A stretch of DNA of 64,000 nt from Elusimicrobiota bacterium (GCA_016194705.1 JACQAZ010000018.1:1-64000); one strand, 5' to 3'. Counted from the stretch's first letter, positions 26,153 through 35,111 are shown. Notes: generated from the sequence alone by a model not told the origin. Numbers and translations: made by a program.

Positions 26153-28728
26153 GCGGCGGCCTCCCGGAACTGGCGGGCGAAGAAGGCGCGGTGGACGGCC
26201 CAATCCCCGATCCCCGCGGCCTTGAGCACGCCGGTCTCGATCCAGTCCCTTTCCTGAGGGAAGGCCCGCGAAAACCGCGCGGCCAACGGCTCCAGCGGAA
26301 AGCCCGGCCAGAGCTCCTTGGTCTGCGCGTAAAGGCGCAGGCTCAGCGCGCGGCCGTACAGGTAGACCCAGCGGTGGCGGTCGTCGTCGCGCCGGTCGGC
26401 CTCCCCGAGCGCCCGCCAATTGACGAGGACATGGGAGAGGGACTCGCGCATGAGAGCCTCGGCCAGCGCCCGCGGCGGGGGAGGCACGGCCTCCGAGCTC
26501 AGGCCCCAGAGGCTCAGGACGTGGCGCTCGAGCAAAGGGGAACTTCCCGATGCGGCGATCCAAGGCCCCTTGGAGCCCGAGCGCAGCATCGCGCCCACGC
26601 AGAGCGCCCGCAGCGGATCCTCGGCAAAGGGAGCCCAGAGGGCGAGCCGAAACGCGCACGGGGGCAGCGGGAGCACGGCCTGAGAGAGCGCCGACTCGGT
26701 GCGGCGCAGCGCCCTGAGCGCGCGCCACGCGTTTCGCGTCCGCTCGGAGGCCCCGCCCTCGCGGACGGCGAGGAGCCAATGCTCGAGGCTGTCATGGATC
26801 GCGCCGGTCAGGAGCCCGCCGCAGGCGCCCTCGAGCTTGCCGCAGAGCGCCGCGAACGAGCGCTCCTCGCGCGGCAGAGCCCGCGCGGGGCCGTCCGCGG
26901 CGGAGGCCGCGGGCGCGCCCTGCGGCACGAGCGCCAGCGCGCGGCGGGCGCCGTCCTCGAGACCTTGGGATGCGAGCAAAAAGGCGTCCTCGACGGCGAC
27001 AAGCGGCTCGCGCGCGCCGTCGAGCCGGGCGAGGGCCTGACCCCACGGGCCTCGCGCGAGTCTCGCGGCTTCATCGGCGCGCGCGGGCGCCTTCCACCCG
27101 GGGCCTCCGCCGTCCAAGAGCCGGCCGTAGCGCGCGACGTCGAGCGCGGCTTTGCGCGCGTTGAGCGCGGCGCGCAGGTCCGCCGCGTCCCCATCGAAAT
27201 AGAGCTGGGAGAGGCGGACGTAGGCGTGCAGCTGCTCCGACCAGGCGTCGAGGGCTTTCTTGGCGCCCTCCCAGCCCTCTCGCGCGGCGGCGTCGGGCGG
27301 GCTGCCGCCGCGCGGCGCCGTCCCGAGCAGGACGCGCGTCTCATCTTGGAGCTCGAGCGAGCGGATGTCCCCGTTCTCGAGATAGCCCTTCCATTCTCGC
27401 GCCGTCCCGAGCTGGACCTCGCCGAGGATCGGGAAGAAGCGCCGCAGGCGTCCCAGGCCGCGCTGCCACCGTTCGAGCCAGGCGAGCTCCAGCTCGATCG
27501 GGAGGTCGGGCAGCTCGACGGCCAAGTCGACATCGCTGACGCCCGGCGTCCAGTCCCCTCGCGTCAGGCCCCGGCGCAGCCAGACTCCCGAGACCGGAGG
27601 TCCGCCGAGCCGCAGCCAAAGCCTCAGCGAGAGCAGCGCCGCGCGGTAGTAGGCGCGATAGAGGACGGCGATGCCCGGGACGGCGCGCAGGCGCAGCGCC
27701 AAGCGAGCGGCGCGCGCGGGCCAGCCGGGCCGAGCGGGCCGCGAGGGCCCCAAGAAGGGAAACAGCCAAACGCCGAGGCCGAACGAGAGATGTCCTGCCG
27801 GCAGCAGGAACGCCGTCAGCAAGGCGGCCGTCGGACTCCCCAATCGCCAGCCCGTCAGCGCGCCCGAAACGAGGCAGGCTCCGGCGTAAAACGCGAGCGC
27901 CGCCGCCGCTGCCTTGGAGAAGAAAGCGGCGGCCGCGAGCCCTACGAGCGCGGGGGGCCCGAGAAATTCGGGGGAAAGCGAGCGCGGCAGCAGGCAGGTC
28001 TGCCGGGCGCGGCCTCTTCCGGAGCGGAAGGCCTGCTGGCAGAAGGCGAAGAATCCGCTGCGGCGGTGATGGTAGACCCAGAGGCTCGGGGCGTGCAGGA
28101 ATCTCCCGCCGTCAAGGCGCAGGCGCGCGAGGAAATGAGTCTCCTCCCCGTAGTCGAGCCAAGGGTGGAACAGCAGGTTGCGCCGCAGGGCTTGCGTGCG
28201 CACGGCTAGGTTGCAGGCGATCAGCGACCGCTCGTCGACCCAGGTCTCGCCGTCGAGCCCTTTATAGCGCGTCCGCATCGTCCCGGCGCCGAGCCGCGAG
28301 GAAAGGACCTCCTCGACGCAGCGCTCGAAGAGCCCGCAGTCCTCGGGGATGCGGTTGGGCCCGCCGATCGCGCAGGCCTCGGGGTGGCGGGCCAGCGCCT
28401 CCTCAAGTTCGCGCAGCGTCCCGGGGGGGACCACGACGTCGTCGTCGAGGAAGTAGCACCAATCCCCTTCGCAGACCGAGATGGCGGCGTTGCGCGCGGC
28501 GCTGCGCGAGGCGTGCTTGGTGTAGACCAGCCGGATGAGCGGGCAGCGCTCCTTCCACTTGAGCGCCTCTCGCAGGCCGTCCGGGTCCTCGTCGTGGATC
28601 ACGACGATGATCTCCTTCGCCGGGGCGAGGTCGCCGGCGATGAGGCTCTCGAGACAAGCCCCGAGAAGGCGCGGCCGTTTGTAGGTGGGGATGATGACGC
28701 TGATGATCGCCACAGAGGATCGGGACAT
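26140..28728 (-). CDS. GT2 glycosyltransferase fused to a minimal nucleotidyltransferase-like domain
   Basis: Protein of 862 residues. Residues 8-230 are GT-A (SVIIPTYKRP, VIHDEDPDG, FLDDDVVVP). Three hydrophobic segments at about 250-340 suggest membrane attachment. After about residue 385 a polymerase-beta-like nucleotidyltransferase appears: RGLTRGDWTPGVSDVDLAV, with the typical G..SDxD pair of acidic residues. The rest is helical and Ala/Arg-rich. PqqD/HprK systems often include a nucleotidyltransferase as a separate gene, so this fusion to a glycosyltransferase is unusual. ATG 28,728 is preceded by TAGAAT at 28,740-28,745. The gene probably forms an operon with the HprK-like gene. Confidence 0.8.
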   Translation of the reverse strand: MSRSSVAIISVIIPTYKRPRLLGACLESLIAGDLAPAKEIIVVIHDEDPDGLREALKWKERCPLIRLVYTKHASRSAARNAAISVCEGDWCYFLDDDVVVPPGTLRELEEALARHPEACAIGGPNRIPEDCGLFERCVEEVLSSRLGAGTMRTRYKGLDGETWVDERSLIACNLAVRTQALRRNLLFHPWLDYGEETHFLARLRLDGGRFLHAPSLWVYHHRRSGFFAFCQQAFRSGRGRARQTCLLPRSLSPEFLGPPALVGLAAAAFFSKAAAAALAFYAGACLVSGALTGWRLGSPTAALLTAFLLPAGHLSFGLGVWLFPFLGPSRPARPGWPARAARLALRLRAVPGIAVLYRAYYRAALLSLRLWLRLGGPPVSGVWLRRGLTRGDWTPGVSDVDLAVELPDLPIELELAWLERWQRGLGRLRRFFPILGEVQLGTAREWKGYLENGDIRSLELQDETRVLLGTAPRGGSPPDAAAREGWEGAKKALDAWSEQLHAYVRLSQLYFDGDAADLRAALNARKAALDVARYGRLLDGGGPGWKAPARADEAARLARGPWGQALARLDGAREPLVAVEDAFLLASQGLEDGARRALALVPQGAPAASAADGPARALPREERSFAALCGKLEGACGGLLTGAIHDSLEHWLLAVREGGASERTRNAWRALRALRRTESALSQAVLPLPPCAFRLALWAPFAEDPLRALCVGAMLRSGSKGPWIAASGSSPLLERHVLSLWGLSSEAVPPPPRALAEALMRESLSHVLVNWRALGEADRRDDDRHRWVYLYGRALSLRLYAQTKELWPGFPLEPLAARFSRAFPQERDWIETGVLKAAGIGDWAVHRAFFARQFREAAACLS

Positions 28729-28730
28729 CC

Positions 28731-28743
28731 GAATCAGCGATTC
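28731..28743. promoter_or_regulatory. GAATC-AGC-GATTC dyad before the GT2-nucleotidyltransferase gene
   Basis: The inverted repeat GAATC/GATTC with a 3-base spacer lies between the -10 box and the ATG on the minus strand. A very similar dyad with a 1-base spacer is at 44,881-44,891, also just after a TAGAAT box. Confidence 0.4.
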
Positions 28744-28769
28744 TAGTTTAAATCGGCCCCTTGCGTCGA
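28740..28769 (-). promoter_or_regulatory. Promoter of the GT2-nucleotidyltransferase/HprK operon
   Basis: On the minus strand, TCGACG (28,764-28,769) and TAGAAT (28,740-28,745) are separated by 18 bases. The -10 box is strong and the -35 box weak. The ATG follows 11 bases after the -10 box, so the leader would be very short. Confidence 0.5.
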
Positions 28770-28819
28770 CAAGCCGCGCGGGTTTTTCCTCTCGGCGCGC
28801 GCCCAAGATTTAATAGGAT

Positions 28820-29935
28820 ATGGCCGTCATGGACTCGCGGAGAATGGCCGCACGCCTGGCTTCGATGGCCCGGTTTCGCTGGGGGCGGCTGCGCGGCCGC
28901 CGGATGCCCGACGAGGTCATTTTCGCGGTGACCTCGGCTTGCAACGCCCGCTGCGACTTCTGCTATTACTGGGAGGAGCTCAATCAGGAGGGTCCCGAGC
29001 TGACCTTGGAGGAGATCGGGCGGATCGCGCGGTCCATGGATCCCTTTCGCTACCTCTGGATCACGGGCGGAGAGCCTTTCCTCCGGGGCGACCTCCCCGA
29101 GATCGTCGAGGTCTTCGCGCGGACCAACCGGATCTCCGGCGTGCACATCCCGACCAACGGCCTCCTGCCCGACCGGATCAGGGCGTCGCTCGAACGGATA
29201 TTGACGCTGGCTCCCGGCGTGTTCGTCAAGCTTTTGGTTCCTCTGCTGGGGCCAGAGGAGCTGCACGACCGCCTCTTCGGCGTTCCTGGCGCGTTCCGGC
29301 GCGTCTTGTCCACGATCGGCTGGCTGGGGGAGATGGCCCAACGCCGTCCCAACCTCTCGGTGAGCGTCAATACGGTCGTGTCCGACCGGAACATCCTTGC
29401 GCTGGAGCAGCTGCTCGAGCTCACCAAGGACCTGCCCATCGCCAGCCACGTCGCCTCTCCGATCAGGGGTTCTCCGCTGGACCCCGGCCTGCGCGCGCCG
29501 TCGCCTCGGGAATGGCTCAAAGTCAGCGAACTGCTGCTCGAGCACAACCGGCGGCACCATCTGGGCCGCTGGGGAGGCGGGCTCTTGCGGCGCTGGAACG
29601 TCTCGCGATTCTTGTACCAACAGAACACTTTCATGCGGGTGCTCGCCGGCCGCGGCCTGCCCTTTCTCTGCGCGGCCGGCGACACGATCGCCGTGATCGA
29701 GTCCCAGGGCGAGGTCCGCATCTGCGAGCTCAAGGAAAGGGCCGCCAACCTGCGCGACTATGGGCTCGATTTCCGGAGGCTTTGGCTGAGCGGCTCACTG
29801 GACTGGGAGCGGGCCTCGGTCCCCGGCTGCAGCTGCACCCACGCCTGCTTCATCAGCGCGAGCCTCAACGCCCGGCCCCGGCATTTCTTGAAATCCCTGC
29901 TGACCTCCCGCCTGTCTCCCCCGGCCGCCGTCTAG
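28820..29935 (+). CDS. Radical SAM protein (YfkAB/MoaA-like layout)
   Basis: Protein of 371 residues with Cys41-Cys45-Cys48 (CNARCDFC), TGGEPFLRGDL as the SAM loop and HIPTNG after it. Three cysteines in the C-terminal region (CSCTHAC) may bind another cluster. It starts with a basic N-terminal helix, MAVMDSRRM; ATG 28,829 is also possible. A TTTAAT at 28,809-28,814 lies 5 bases before the ATG. It is divergent from the GT2-nucleotidyltransferase gene and followed by a GT2 gene 11 bases away. As the radical SAM gene nearest the PqqD-like gene it is the best candidate partner, although it is on the other side of the GT2 fusion. Confidence 0.85.
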   Translation: MAVMDSRRMAARLASMARFRWGRLRGRRMPDEVIFAVTSACNARCDFCYYWEELNQEGPELTLEEIGRIARSMDPFRYLWITGGEPFLRGDLPEIVEVFARTNRISGVHIPTNGLLPDRIRASLERILTLAPGVFVKLLVPLLGPEELHDRLFGVPGAFRRVLSTIGWLGEMAQRRPNLSVSVNTVVSDRNILALEQLLELTKDLPIASHVASPIRGSPLDPGLRAPSPREWLKVSELLLEHNRRHHLGRWGGGLLRRWNVSRFLYQQNTFMRVLAGRGLPFLCAAGDTIAVIESQGEVRICELKERAANLRDYGLDFRRLWLSGSLDWERASVPGCSCTHACFISASLNARPRHFLKSLLTSRLSPPAAV

Positions 29936-29945
29936 GATCGCAGGC

Positions 29946-30848
29946 ATGGCGAGCGCGGCCGTCGTCATCCCGGCGCATGACGCGCAGGAGACCTTGGCCG
30001 CGTGCCTCGACTCGGTGCTGTCCCAGAGCGTCGCGCCCGCGCAGATCGTCCTGGTCGATGACGCCTCGAGCGACGGGACAGCGAGCGTCGCCGCGAGATA
30101 CGCCGGCCGCGTCGAGGTCGTGCGCGGCGAGCGGCGCCTGTTTGTCGCCGGGGCGCGCAACGCCGGGCTGCGGGCCGCGCGCGCTGAGATCGTCTTCTTC
30201 CTGGACGCGGACTGCCGCGCCGATCCTCGTTGGCTCGCAGCGGGGCTCGCGGCGTTCCGGGACGCGGCCGTCGGAGTGCGGGGAAGGACGGTCTATGACC
30301 ACCCCGAGCCGGGCCCGCGCGACCGCGTGATCGAGACGGGACCGCGCAGCGCCTATTTCAACACCTGCAACATCGCCTACCTGCGGGAGGCGCTTTCGAA
30401 GTTGGGCGGTTTCGACGAGAGATTCTGGTGCGGGAGGGAGGACACGGACCTGGCCTTCCGCGCGTTGGGCGTCGGCGACATCCTCTACGACGCGGACATG
30501 CTCGTCTTTCATCAGAGGAGATTCTGGACGGCGCGTCAGATCATGGACGACGCGCCGCGGGACCAGCTCGAGGTCCTCTTCGTCAAGACTTATCTTTTTA
30601 GCCGGAACCCCGGCCACAACGAGCGTCAGCGCCGCGCGATCGCGGCGTTTCGCGATGACTGCGCCTGGGGGCGCGTCTTGTACCCGAGAAAACTCCTGGC
30701 CGCGGTCTTTCCCCCCGTCCTGCTTCTGCGTTATCCGGTCCGCAGCGCGGCAGACGCGGCTTCCCTGCCGCTGTGCTGGCTGCGCTTCGTGATCAAGCGC
30801 CTGATGTACTGGTACGGCGCTCTGCGCTACCGCTGCGCCGTCGTCTAA
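29946..30848 (+). CDS. GT2 family glycosyltransferase
   Basis: Protein of 300 residues. GT-A motifs are VVIPAHDAQETL, LVDDASSDGTA and FFLDADCR, and GGFDERFWCGREDTDLAFR is the usual acceptor region. One or two hydrophobic segments near the C-terminus may tether it to the membrane. It probably transfers a sugar to a surface polymer or lipid; donor and acceptor are unknown. It follows the radical SAM gene by 11 bases, and its end overlaps the minus-strand gene by 4 bases. Confidence 0.9.
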   Translation: MASAAVVIPAHDAQETLAACLDSVLSQSVAPAQIVLVDDASSDGTASVAARYAGRVEVVRGERRLFVAGARNAGLRAARAEIVFFLDADCRADPRWLAAGLAAFRDAAVGVRGRTVYDHPEPGPRDRVIETGPRSAYFNTCNIAYLREALSKLGGFDERFWCGREDTDLAFRALGVGDILYDADMLVFHQRRFWTARQIMDDAPRDQLEVLFVKTYLFSRNPGHNERQRRAIAAFRDDCAWGRVLYPRKLLAAVFPPVLLLRYPVRSAADAASLPLCWLRFVIKRLMYWYGALRYRCAVV

Positions 30849-31510
30849 GGCGCGCCCGCCGCGCCGACGCGCTCGAGCGCCGCCGCCTCGTCGTCGACGA
30901 GGCCGGCGGTCTCCACGAGCCCCGAGCCTTGGCTTGCCAGCTCGCTTGCATTGATGCGGGTGAGCTCCGTGGTCGAGAAAACGCCCTCGGAGGATTTCTG
31001 CGCGATCCAGCGGGCGAACCCGTCCTGGCCGCGTTCCGCGGCCTTGGATCTCATCCGTCCCAGATAGAGCTGGGTCTGTTCCGGATCGAAGCCGATGAGC
31101 CCGAGGGAGACTCCGTGCAGCCCGAAGCGCGCGGAGGGCAAGGCCAGGCGGCGGCCGAACATGAAGTAGACCGGAACGCACATGGACGAGCATTCCTTCG
31201 TGACCAGCACAGAGGCCGTCCGGCCCGCTTGCGCTTGGCTGCGCAGGAACTCCTCGATCAGGGTGAGCAGCATGAAGCCGCCCGGCACCGTGCCCCCCGG
31301 AGAGTTCAGGATGAATAAGGTGTTGAGGGAGGGGTCCAGCCGCGAGACGGCCCACTGCCAGCCGCCCATTTCGCCGTTCTCGATGAGGCCGGACATCCGG
31401 ACCACGTTGATCGGGAGGCCTTTGACCTTGACGCGCGTGACATCGTAGAGCATCGCGCCCGCGGGCGCGGACGCCAAGACGGTCAGGAGGCAAAGCAGGA
31501 GGCGTTTCAT
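30845..31510 (-). CDS. Secreted ClpP/crotonase-fold protein (COG3904-like)
   Basis: Protein of 221 residues with a signal peptide (MKRLLLCLLTVLASAPAGA). The core reads LNSPGGTVPGG, then VLVTKECSSMCVPVYFMFG, and FGLHGVS. The Ser of ECSSMC and the His of FGLHGVS would be the catalytic pair of the periplasmic ClpP-like family. The actual substrate is unknown. It lies alone between a GT2 gene and a secreted-protein gene on the other strand. The ATG at 31,510 was preferred over one ten residues upstream because it directly begins the signal peptide. Confidence 0.7.
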   Translation of the reverse strand: MKRLLLCLLTVLASAPAGAMLYDVTRVKVKGLPINVVRMSGLIENGEMGGWQWAVSRLDPSLNTLFILNSPGGTVPGGFMLLTLIEEFLRSQAQAGRTASVLVTKECSSMCVPVYFMFGRRLALPSARFGLHGVSLGLIGFDPEQTQLYLGRMRSKAAERGQDGFARWIAQKSSEGVFSTTELTRINASELASQGSGLVETAGLVDDEAAALERVGAAGAP

Positions 31511-31698
31511 CGCTGAAAGGCTAACATCGAGGCGTCGCAATCATCAGTGTCTTTGGACCCAGGCCGCGCTGGGCCGTTGAGGAAGGCGCAGGAGTATCGC
31601 CGCGCATCTGCGAGGGGCGCTCCGGTTCACGCGCCGCGACTAGGACCAACGCGGCGGTTCCGGCGGGCTCTTCGCCGCAGACTCAGGCCCGCGGTCGG

Positions 31699-31704
31699 GC
31701 GTAT
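31699..31704 (+). promoter_or_regulatory. Candidate -10 box of the secreted-protein gene
   Basis: TATACT lies 9 bases before the ATG at 31,714 (3 before the one at 31,708), with no clear -35 box or ribosome binding site. It is one of several -10-like boxes set almost directly against a start codon in this window. Confidence 0.4.
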
Positions 31705-31713
31705 ACTATGGGC

Positions 31714-34038
31714 ATGAAGAAAAAGCTGAGTCCTCCCCTGATGGCGTTCGTCCTGACGCTGGCTTCCTGCCTTTCCTGCTTGGCCCAAACCGCCGCTCCA
31801 AGATCCGGCACCGCCTGGAGCAAGGAGGCTCCTCCCCCCGCTCCGGGCAAGCCCCCCGCCGGACCCGCCAATCCCGAAGACGGCTTCTCGACGGTCGAGC
31901 GCTCCGCCGTCAACGATCAATTATATAAGGATGGAGACGGCATCCTCGAAAAGATCTGCCGCGCCGTCAAGCTCAACGCGTCGGCGAACGTCGTCTCGCG
32001 CGCCGACATAGGCGCGCTTTCGCTGGGCGTCGACCGCGAGCTGCTCCGGCTGCCCTCTCCCTCCGGCAAGCCGCCCGAACTGGCCTTGCTCGAGCAGGTC
32101 AGCCTTTCCCCCATGCTGGGCCACGCAGAGACTTTGGTCCAAGAGGCCGGCGCCGCTCTCTCCCTGACGCTGAACGTCGGCATGCAAGGCACCTCGGCCG
32201 TCGTGCGCCCGCTGGGCACGGCCAAATCCTGCGGCGAGATAGGCAAGGTGCTCGACGTCTTCAAGCCCAAGTTCGCTTATCCGTTCACTCCGAAGCGCCT
32301 CGCGGAGATGGAGGATAGGGAGCTGTGGAGCCTGCCGTTTGTGATGCAGCTGGGAGGGACCGTGTCCATCGGCAAGGCCGTCGCGCAGGCCCTGCCGATC
32401 TCCATCTACTTCGGCCGTTCCCAAAGGGGGGAGGCCAGCATGACCCTCTTCAAGGCGGCGCCGGACAGGCTGATCCTGCGCGTCCACGTCGACCATGCGG
32501 CCATAGAAACCGCCGGCGGGCAAGTCCAGTACGTCCAGCCCGTCTCGCTCGCAGGGGTGGGCGGCCAAGCCGTCCTCGCCGGCCTGGTCCGCGACGCGGC
32601 CGCCCGCGCGATCACCAGCTACATCCAAGCCAACCTGGGCTTCTTGTGGAGCGATATCCACGGCAAGCACGAGATGCTGGAGTTCGCGGTCGATCCGCGC
32701 GATCCCGCCAAGCTCGAGGAGCTCTCGCGCATCCTCAACGGCGACCTCGCCGCGCTCAAGACGATGGCGTTGCACATGGGCACTCTTCAGGTCACCGACC
32801 AGTCGACTTTGGACGCCTATGACAAACTGTGGAAAACCCATGTCAACAGCGAAGCCCTCCAGCAGATCTTCGCCGGGCTCGACGAATACAACAACGCTCC
32901 CGAAACGACGAACTGGTATGTCCCGTTCTTCCTGACGAGGGTCTTCACCAGGAGCTCGGGAGACGATAAGATCACCCGCCTCTCCGATGCCAAGGGCGAG
33001 TACCATATCTATCACAGCGATAAAGACCCCAACAACAGGTATTTCAACACCGTTCTCGGCGCGGGGATGATGAAGCTCGAGCACCACGACGTCCAAGCCG
33101 TAGCCTATACGCCCCATCAGGGGGCGGCCGAACAGCCGGTGGCCGCCTTCATCGACATGAAGGGCTTCACGAACATCGCGGACTCCAGCGTCCGCCAGCG
33201 CCTCGATAAGCTCAATGCGATCCTGCGCCTGACCGGAGCGGGGCGCGGGGCCGACGGCGAAAAGGTGAAACTGCCGGTCCAAGACATCCTAGGGAACCCG
33301 CCTCCTCCCCCCGCGCCCCAAACGGCCCCCGGTCCCAATAACTTCCTGGGCAGCCAGACGCCGCAGGAAAATGCGGGCTCCAAGGGCGTCATGTCGCTGA
33401 CCTTGGCCTTGAATCAGCGCGCCGTCGCGGACATAGCCGCGGCGACGACGCAGGCCGTGCTGGCGGCCTTCGTCAAGGCTTCCGACCGGGAGAAGCGGCC
33501 GCTGGCGGACTGGCTTCTCGCCAACGGGCGCGTCCAAAAAGACGGGCGCATCGGCTACGACCGGAAAGCGGCGCCGGGCGACGCGGATGAGACCGCCGGA
33601 TTGATATCGAACCCGTCCAAAGGCGGAGCCGCGAAGGACCTGGCGGAGTTGAGCGAAAAGGCGGCGGGGCTCCTGGCCGACGTGGCGGCCCTGAAAGCGG
33701 CCTCCTCGCCCCAGGACCGAGCCGCGACCTTCGCGAGGATCGTAGGCGAGCGCGGGCGCAGCGGATTGGACTATGAGCAGGTCATGGCGGTCTTCGTCCA
33801 GCTCATCGACCCGCTCGACCTGACCGGCGACTTCCAGATCTACGTCGACCCCGGGATCAAAGGCCGGCCGAAGGCCGCCGCGCACTACTCCCTCAAGGAG
33901 GACCGCGCCGAAAACGCCATCATCAAAGGCGTCGGCAAGGTCAAGCTTCGCTTCGCTTCGTCCGGGGGACGCCGTTGTCCAATTACCATCCTCAGATGGC
34001 GGAGAACAAGCCGTAGGTTTGCGGGAGCGCCCCTATGA
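31714..34038 (+). CDS. Large secreted protein of unknown function
   Basis: Protein of about 774 residues with a signal peptide (hydrophobic core LMAFVLTLASCLSCLA) and a Pro/Gly/Ala-rich linker. I do not recognise the main part; it has alternating strands and a mid-protein region rich in Asp/Lys/Tyr, and a PPPPPAPQ linker near residue 530. The reading frame may end differently. (CTTCG)3 lies at 33,946-33,960, and losing one unit would end the protein at 34,016 with a more ordinary tail than the present Arg-rich one. It is coupled to the following protease gene by ATGA overlap. ATG 31,708, six bases upstream, is also possible. Confidence 0.75.
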   Translation: MKKKLSPPLMAFVLTLASCLSCLAQTAAPRSGTAWSKEAPPPAPGKPPAGPANPEDGFSTVERSAVNDQLYKDGDGILEKICRAVKLNASANVVSRADIGALSLGVDRELLRLPSPSGKPPELALLEQVSLSPMLGHAETLVQEAGAALSLTLNVGMQGTSAVVRPLGTAKSCGEIGKVLDVFKPKFAYPFTPKRLAEMEDRELWSLPFVMQLGGTVSIGKAVAQALPISIYFGRSQRGEASMTLFKAAPDRLILRVHVDHAAIETAGGQVQYVQPVSLAGVGGQAVLAGLVRDAAARAITSYIQANLGFLWSDIHGKHEMLEFAVDPRDPAKLEELSRILNGDLAALKTMALHMGTLQVTDQSTLDAYDKLWKTHVNSEALQQIFAGLDEYNNAPETTNWYVPFFLTRVFTRSSGDDKITRLSDAKGEYHIYHSDKDPNNRYFNTVLGAGMMKLEHHDVQAVAYTPHQGAAEQPVAAFIDMKGFTNIADSSVRQRLDKLNAILRLTGAGRGADGEKVKLPVQDILGNPPPPPAPQTAPGPNNFLGSQTPQENAGSKGVMSLTLALNQRAVADIAAATTQAVLAAFVKASDREKRPLADWLLANGRVQKDGRIGYDRKAAPGDADETAGLISNPSKGGAAKDLAELSEKAAGLLADVAALKAASSPQDRAATFARIVGERGRSGLDYEQVMAVFVQLIDPLDLTGDFQIYVDPGIKGRPKAAAHYSLKEDRAENAIIKGVGKVKLRFASSGGRRCPITILRWRRTSRRFAGAPL
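33946..33960 (+). repeat. (CTTCG)3 microsatellite in a coding region
   Basis: Three perfect copies of the pentamer CTTCG lie at 33,946-33,960 near the 3' end of the secreted-protein gene. A change of one unit shifts the frame. The shortened form would end at the TAG at 34,014-34,016. Confidence 0.75.
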
Positions 34039-35111
34039 TCCCGGTCCAAGCCCTCGCCCTCCTGCTCTGCGGCCTCGCGTCGGGGGGGACGCTCAAACCC
34101 GCGAGGTTCTATCTTCCGGACAACGTGCCCCGGCGTCCCGCGGCCTTCGAGGCGGCGCTCGCCGCGACGGTCGGCATCGAACGCGTCAACGAGGGGCGGT
34201 TCTGCAGCGGGGTCGTGATCTCGCCCGCGGGCTACGTGCTGACGAACCTTCACTGCGTCCTCTACTGCCTGGAAGACGCCGGTTGGGCCGAGCGCGGCCT
34301 GATCGCGGAGGAAAGCGGGGACGGATACAAGATCGCCCGCATAGCCGAAGGCGCGCGCGCCGCGGGCCAGGCCTGCCCCGATTACGCCATCGCCCGGGAC
34401 TCGGGCGAGTATCTCATCGGCCCTCGCATCGTCTTGTTGGGACGGGCGAAGTCCAACTTTTCCGAGGAGCAGGTGTCGCGCTTCCCTCCCGCAGCGGTGG
34501 AATCCCTGCGCGAGGGCATGGACGACTACGCGATCTTGAAATTCGAGCCGGCGGCGCCGCTGCCCTGCGCCAGGCCGGCTCCCGCTCCCCGGCCCGGCGA
34601 GCCGATCTGGGGCGTCGGATATCCCGCCTGGACCTCGCGGCACGACGGCTTCGACTCCAGCGGGTACAAGAAACATGTCAGCTTCGGGGAGGTACGGGAT
34701 GGGATACGCTCAGATCCATACATGCGCGACCGAATCCATGACGAAGAGTCGTGGCGCCGCCTCGAACGCATCTATTCGGCTCCCGAACTCATACTCTCCA
34801 GCCTGGACATCATGCCCGGCAACAGCGGCGGGCCGCTCTACGACTCGTCGGGACTCCTGGTAGGAATCTCCTGGGGGACCGTCGCCTACGACAAGGACCG
34901 GGAAACGCGCGCCTCGGCCCTGGGCCTGCGCCTGGACGCGGTGATGCGGGAAGCCGCCGCCGCTCTCGGCGCCGACAGAGCGGCGGAGATTTTCGCGTGC
35001 GCCGCGGCGGCCGTCTCGTCCAAGGCCGCGATGCTCGATCTTCGCGGTCCGCTCGAATTTCTTCGCATCGACTTCGACGGGACCGGCGCCCATCTTCTCA
35101 AGAGGCTCTGA
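34035..35111 (+). CDS. Trypsin-like serine protease, secreted
   Basis: Protein of 358 residues with a short signal peptide (VQALALLLCGLASG). The catalytic triad is visible: His in CSGVVISPAGYVLTNLHCV, Asp in DDYAILKF, and Ser in MPGNSGGPLY. The two Cys flanking the His region could form a disulfide. The fold is S1-like, with similarity in layout to the S46 exopeptidase type. The start is coupled to the preceding secreted-protein gene, so the protease may process it. After it come a GC-rich dyad and the promoter for the sortase-substrate-like gene. Confidence 0.82.
   Translation: MIPVQALALLLCGLASGGTLKPARFYLPDNVPRRPAAFEAALAATVGIERVNEGRFCSGVVISPAGYVLTNLHCVLYCLEDAGWAERGLIAEESGDGYKIARIAEGARAAGQACPDYAIARDSGEYLIGPRIVLLGRAKSNFSEEQVSRFPPAAVESLREGMDDYAILKFEPAAPLPCARPAPAPRPGEPIWGVGYPAWTSRHDGFDSSGYKKHVSFGEVRDGIRSDPYMRDRIHDEESWRRLERIYSAPELILSSLDIMPGNSGGPLYDSSGLLVGISWGTVAYDKDRETRASALGLRLDAVMREAAAALGADRAAEIFACAAAAVSSKAAMLDLRGPLEFLRIDFDGTGAHLLKRL

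Noticed and set aside
26191-28209. 672-codon plus-strand frame opposite the GT2-nucleotidyltransferase gene
   Set aside because: Composition is Arg/Ala/Gln-rich with no motif, while the minus strand shows GT-A and nucleotidyltransferase motifs.
29865-31493. 542-codon minus-strand frame over the GT2 and ClpP-like genes
   Set aside because: It runs opposite the GT2 gene and in another frame of the ClpP-like gene; its sequence has no domain.
31511-31707. RNA gene or terminator in the largest intergenic gap
   Set aside because: No T-run after a stem and no tRNA-like cloverleaf could be seen; only a -10-like box at its end was kept.
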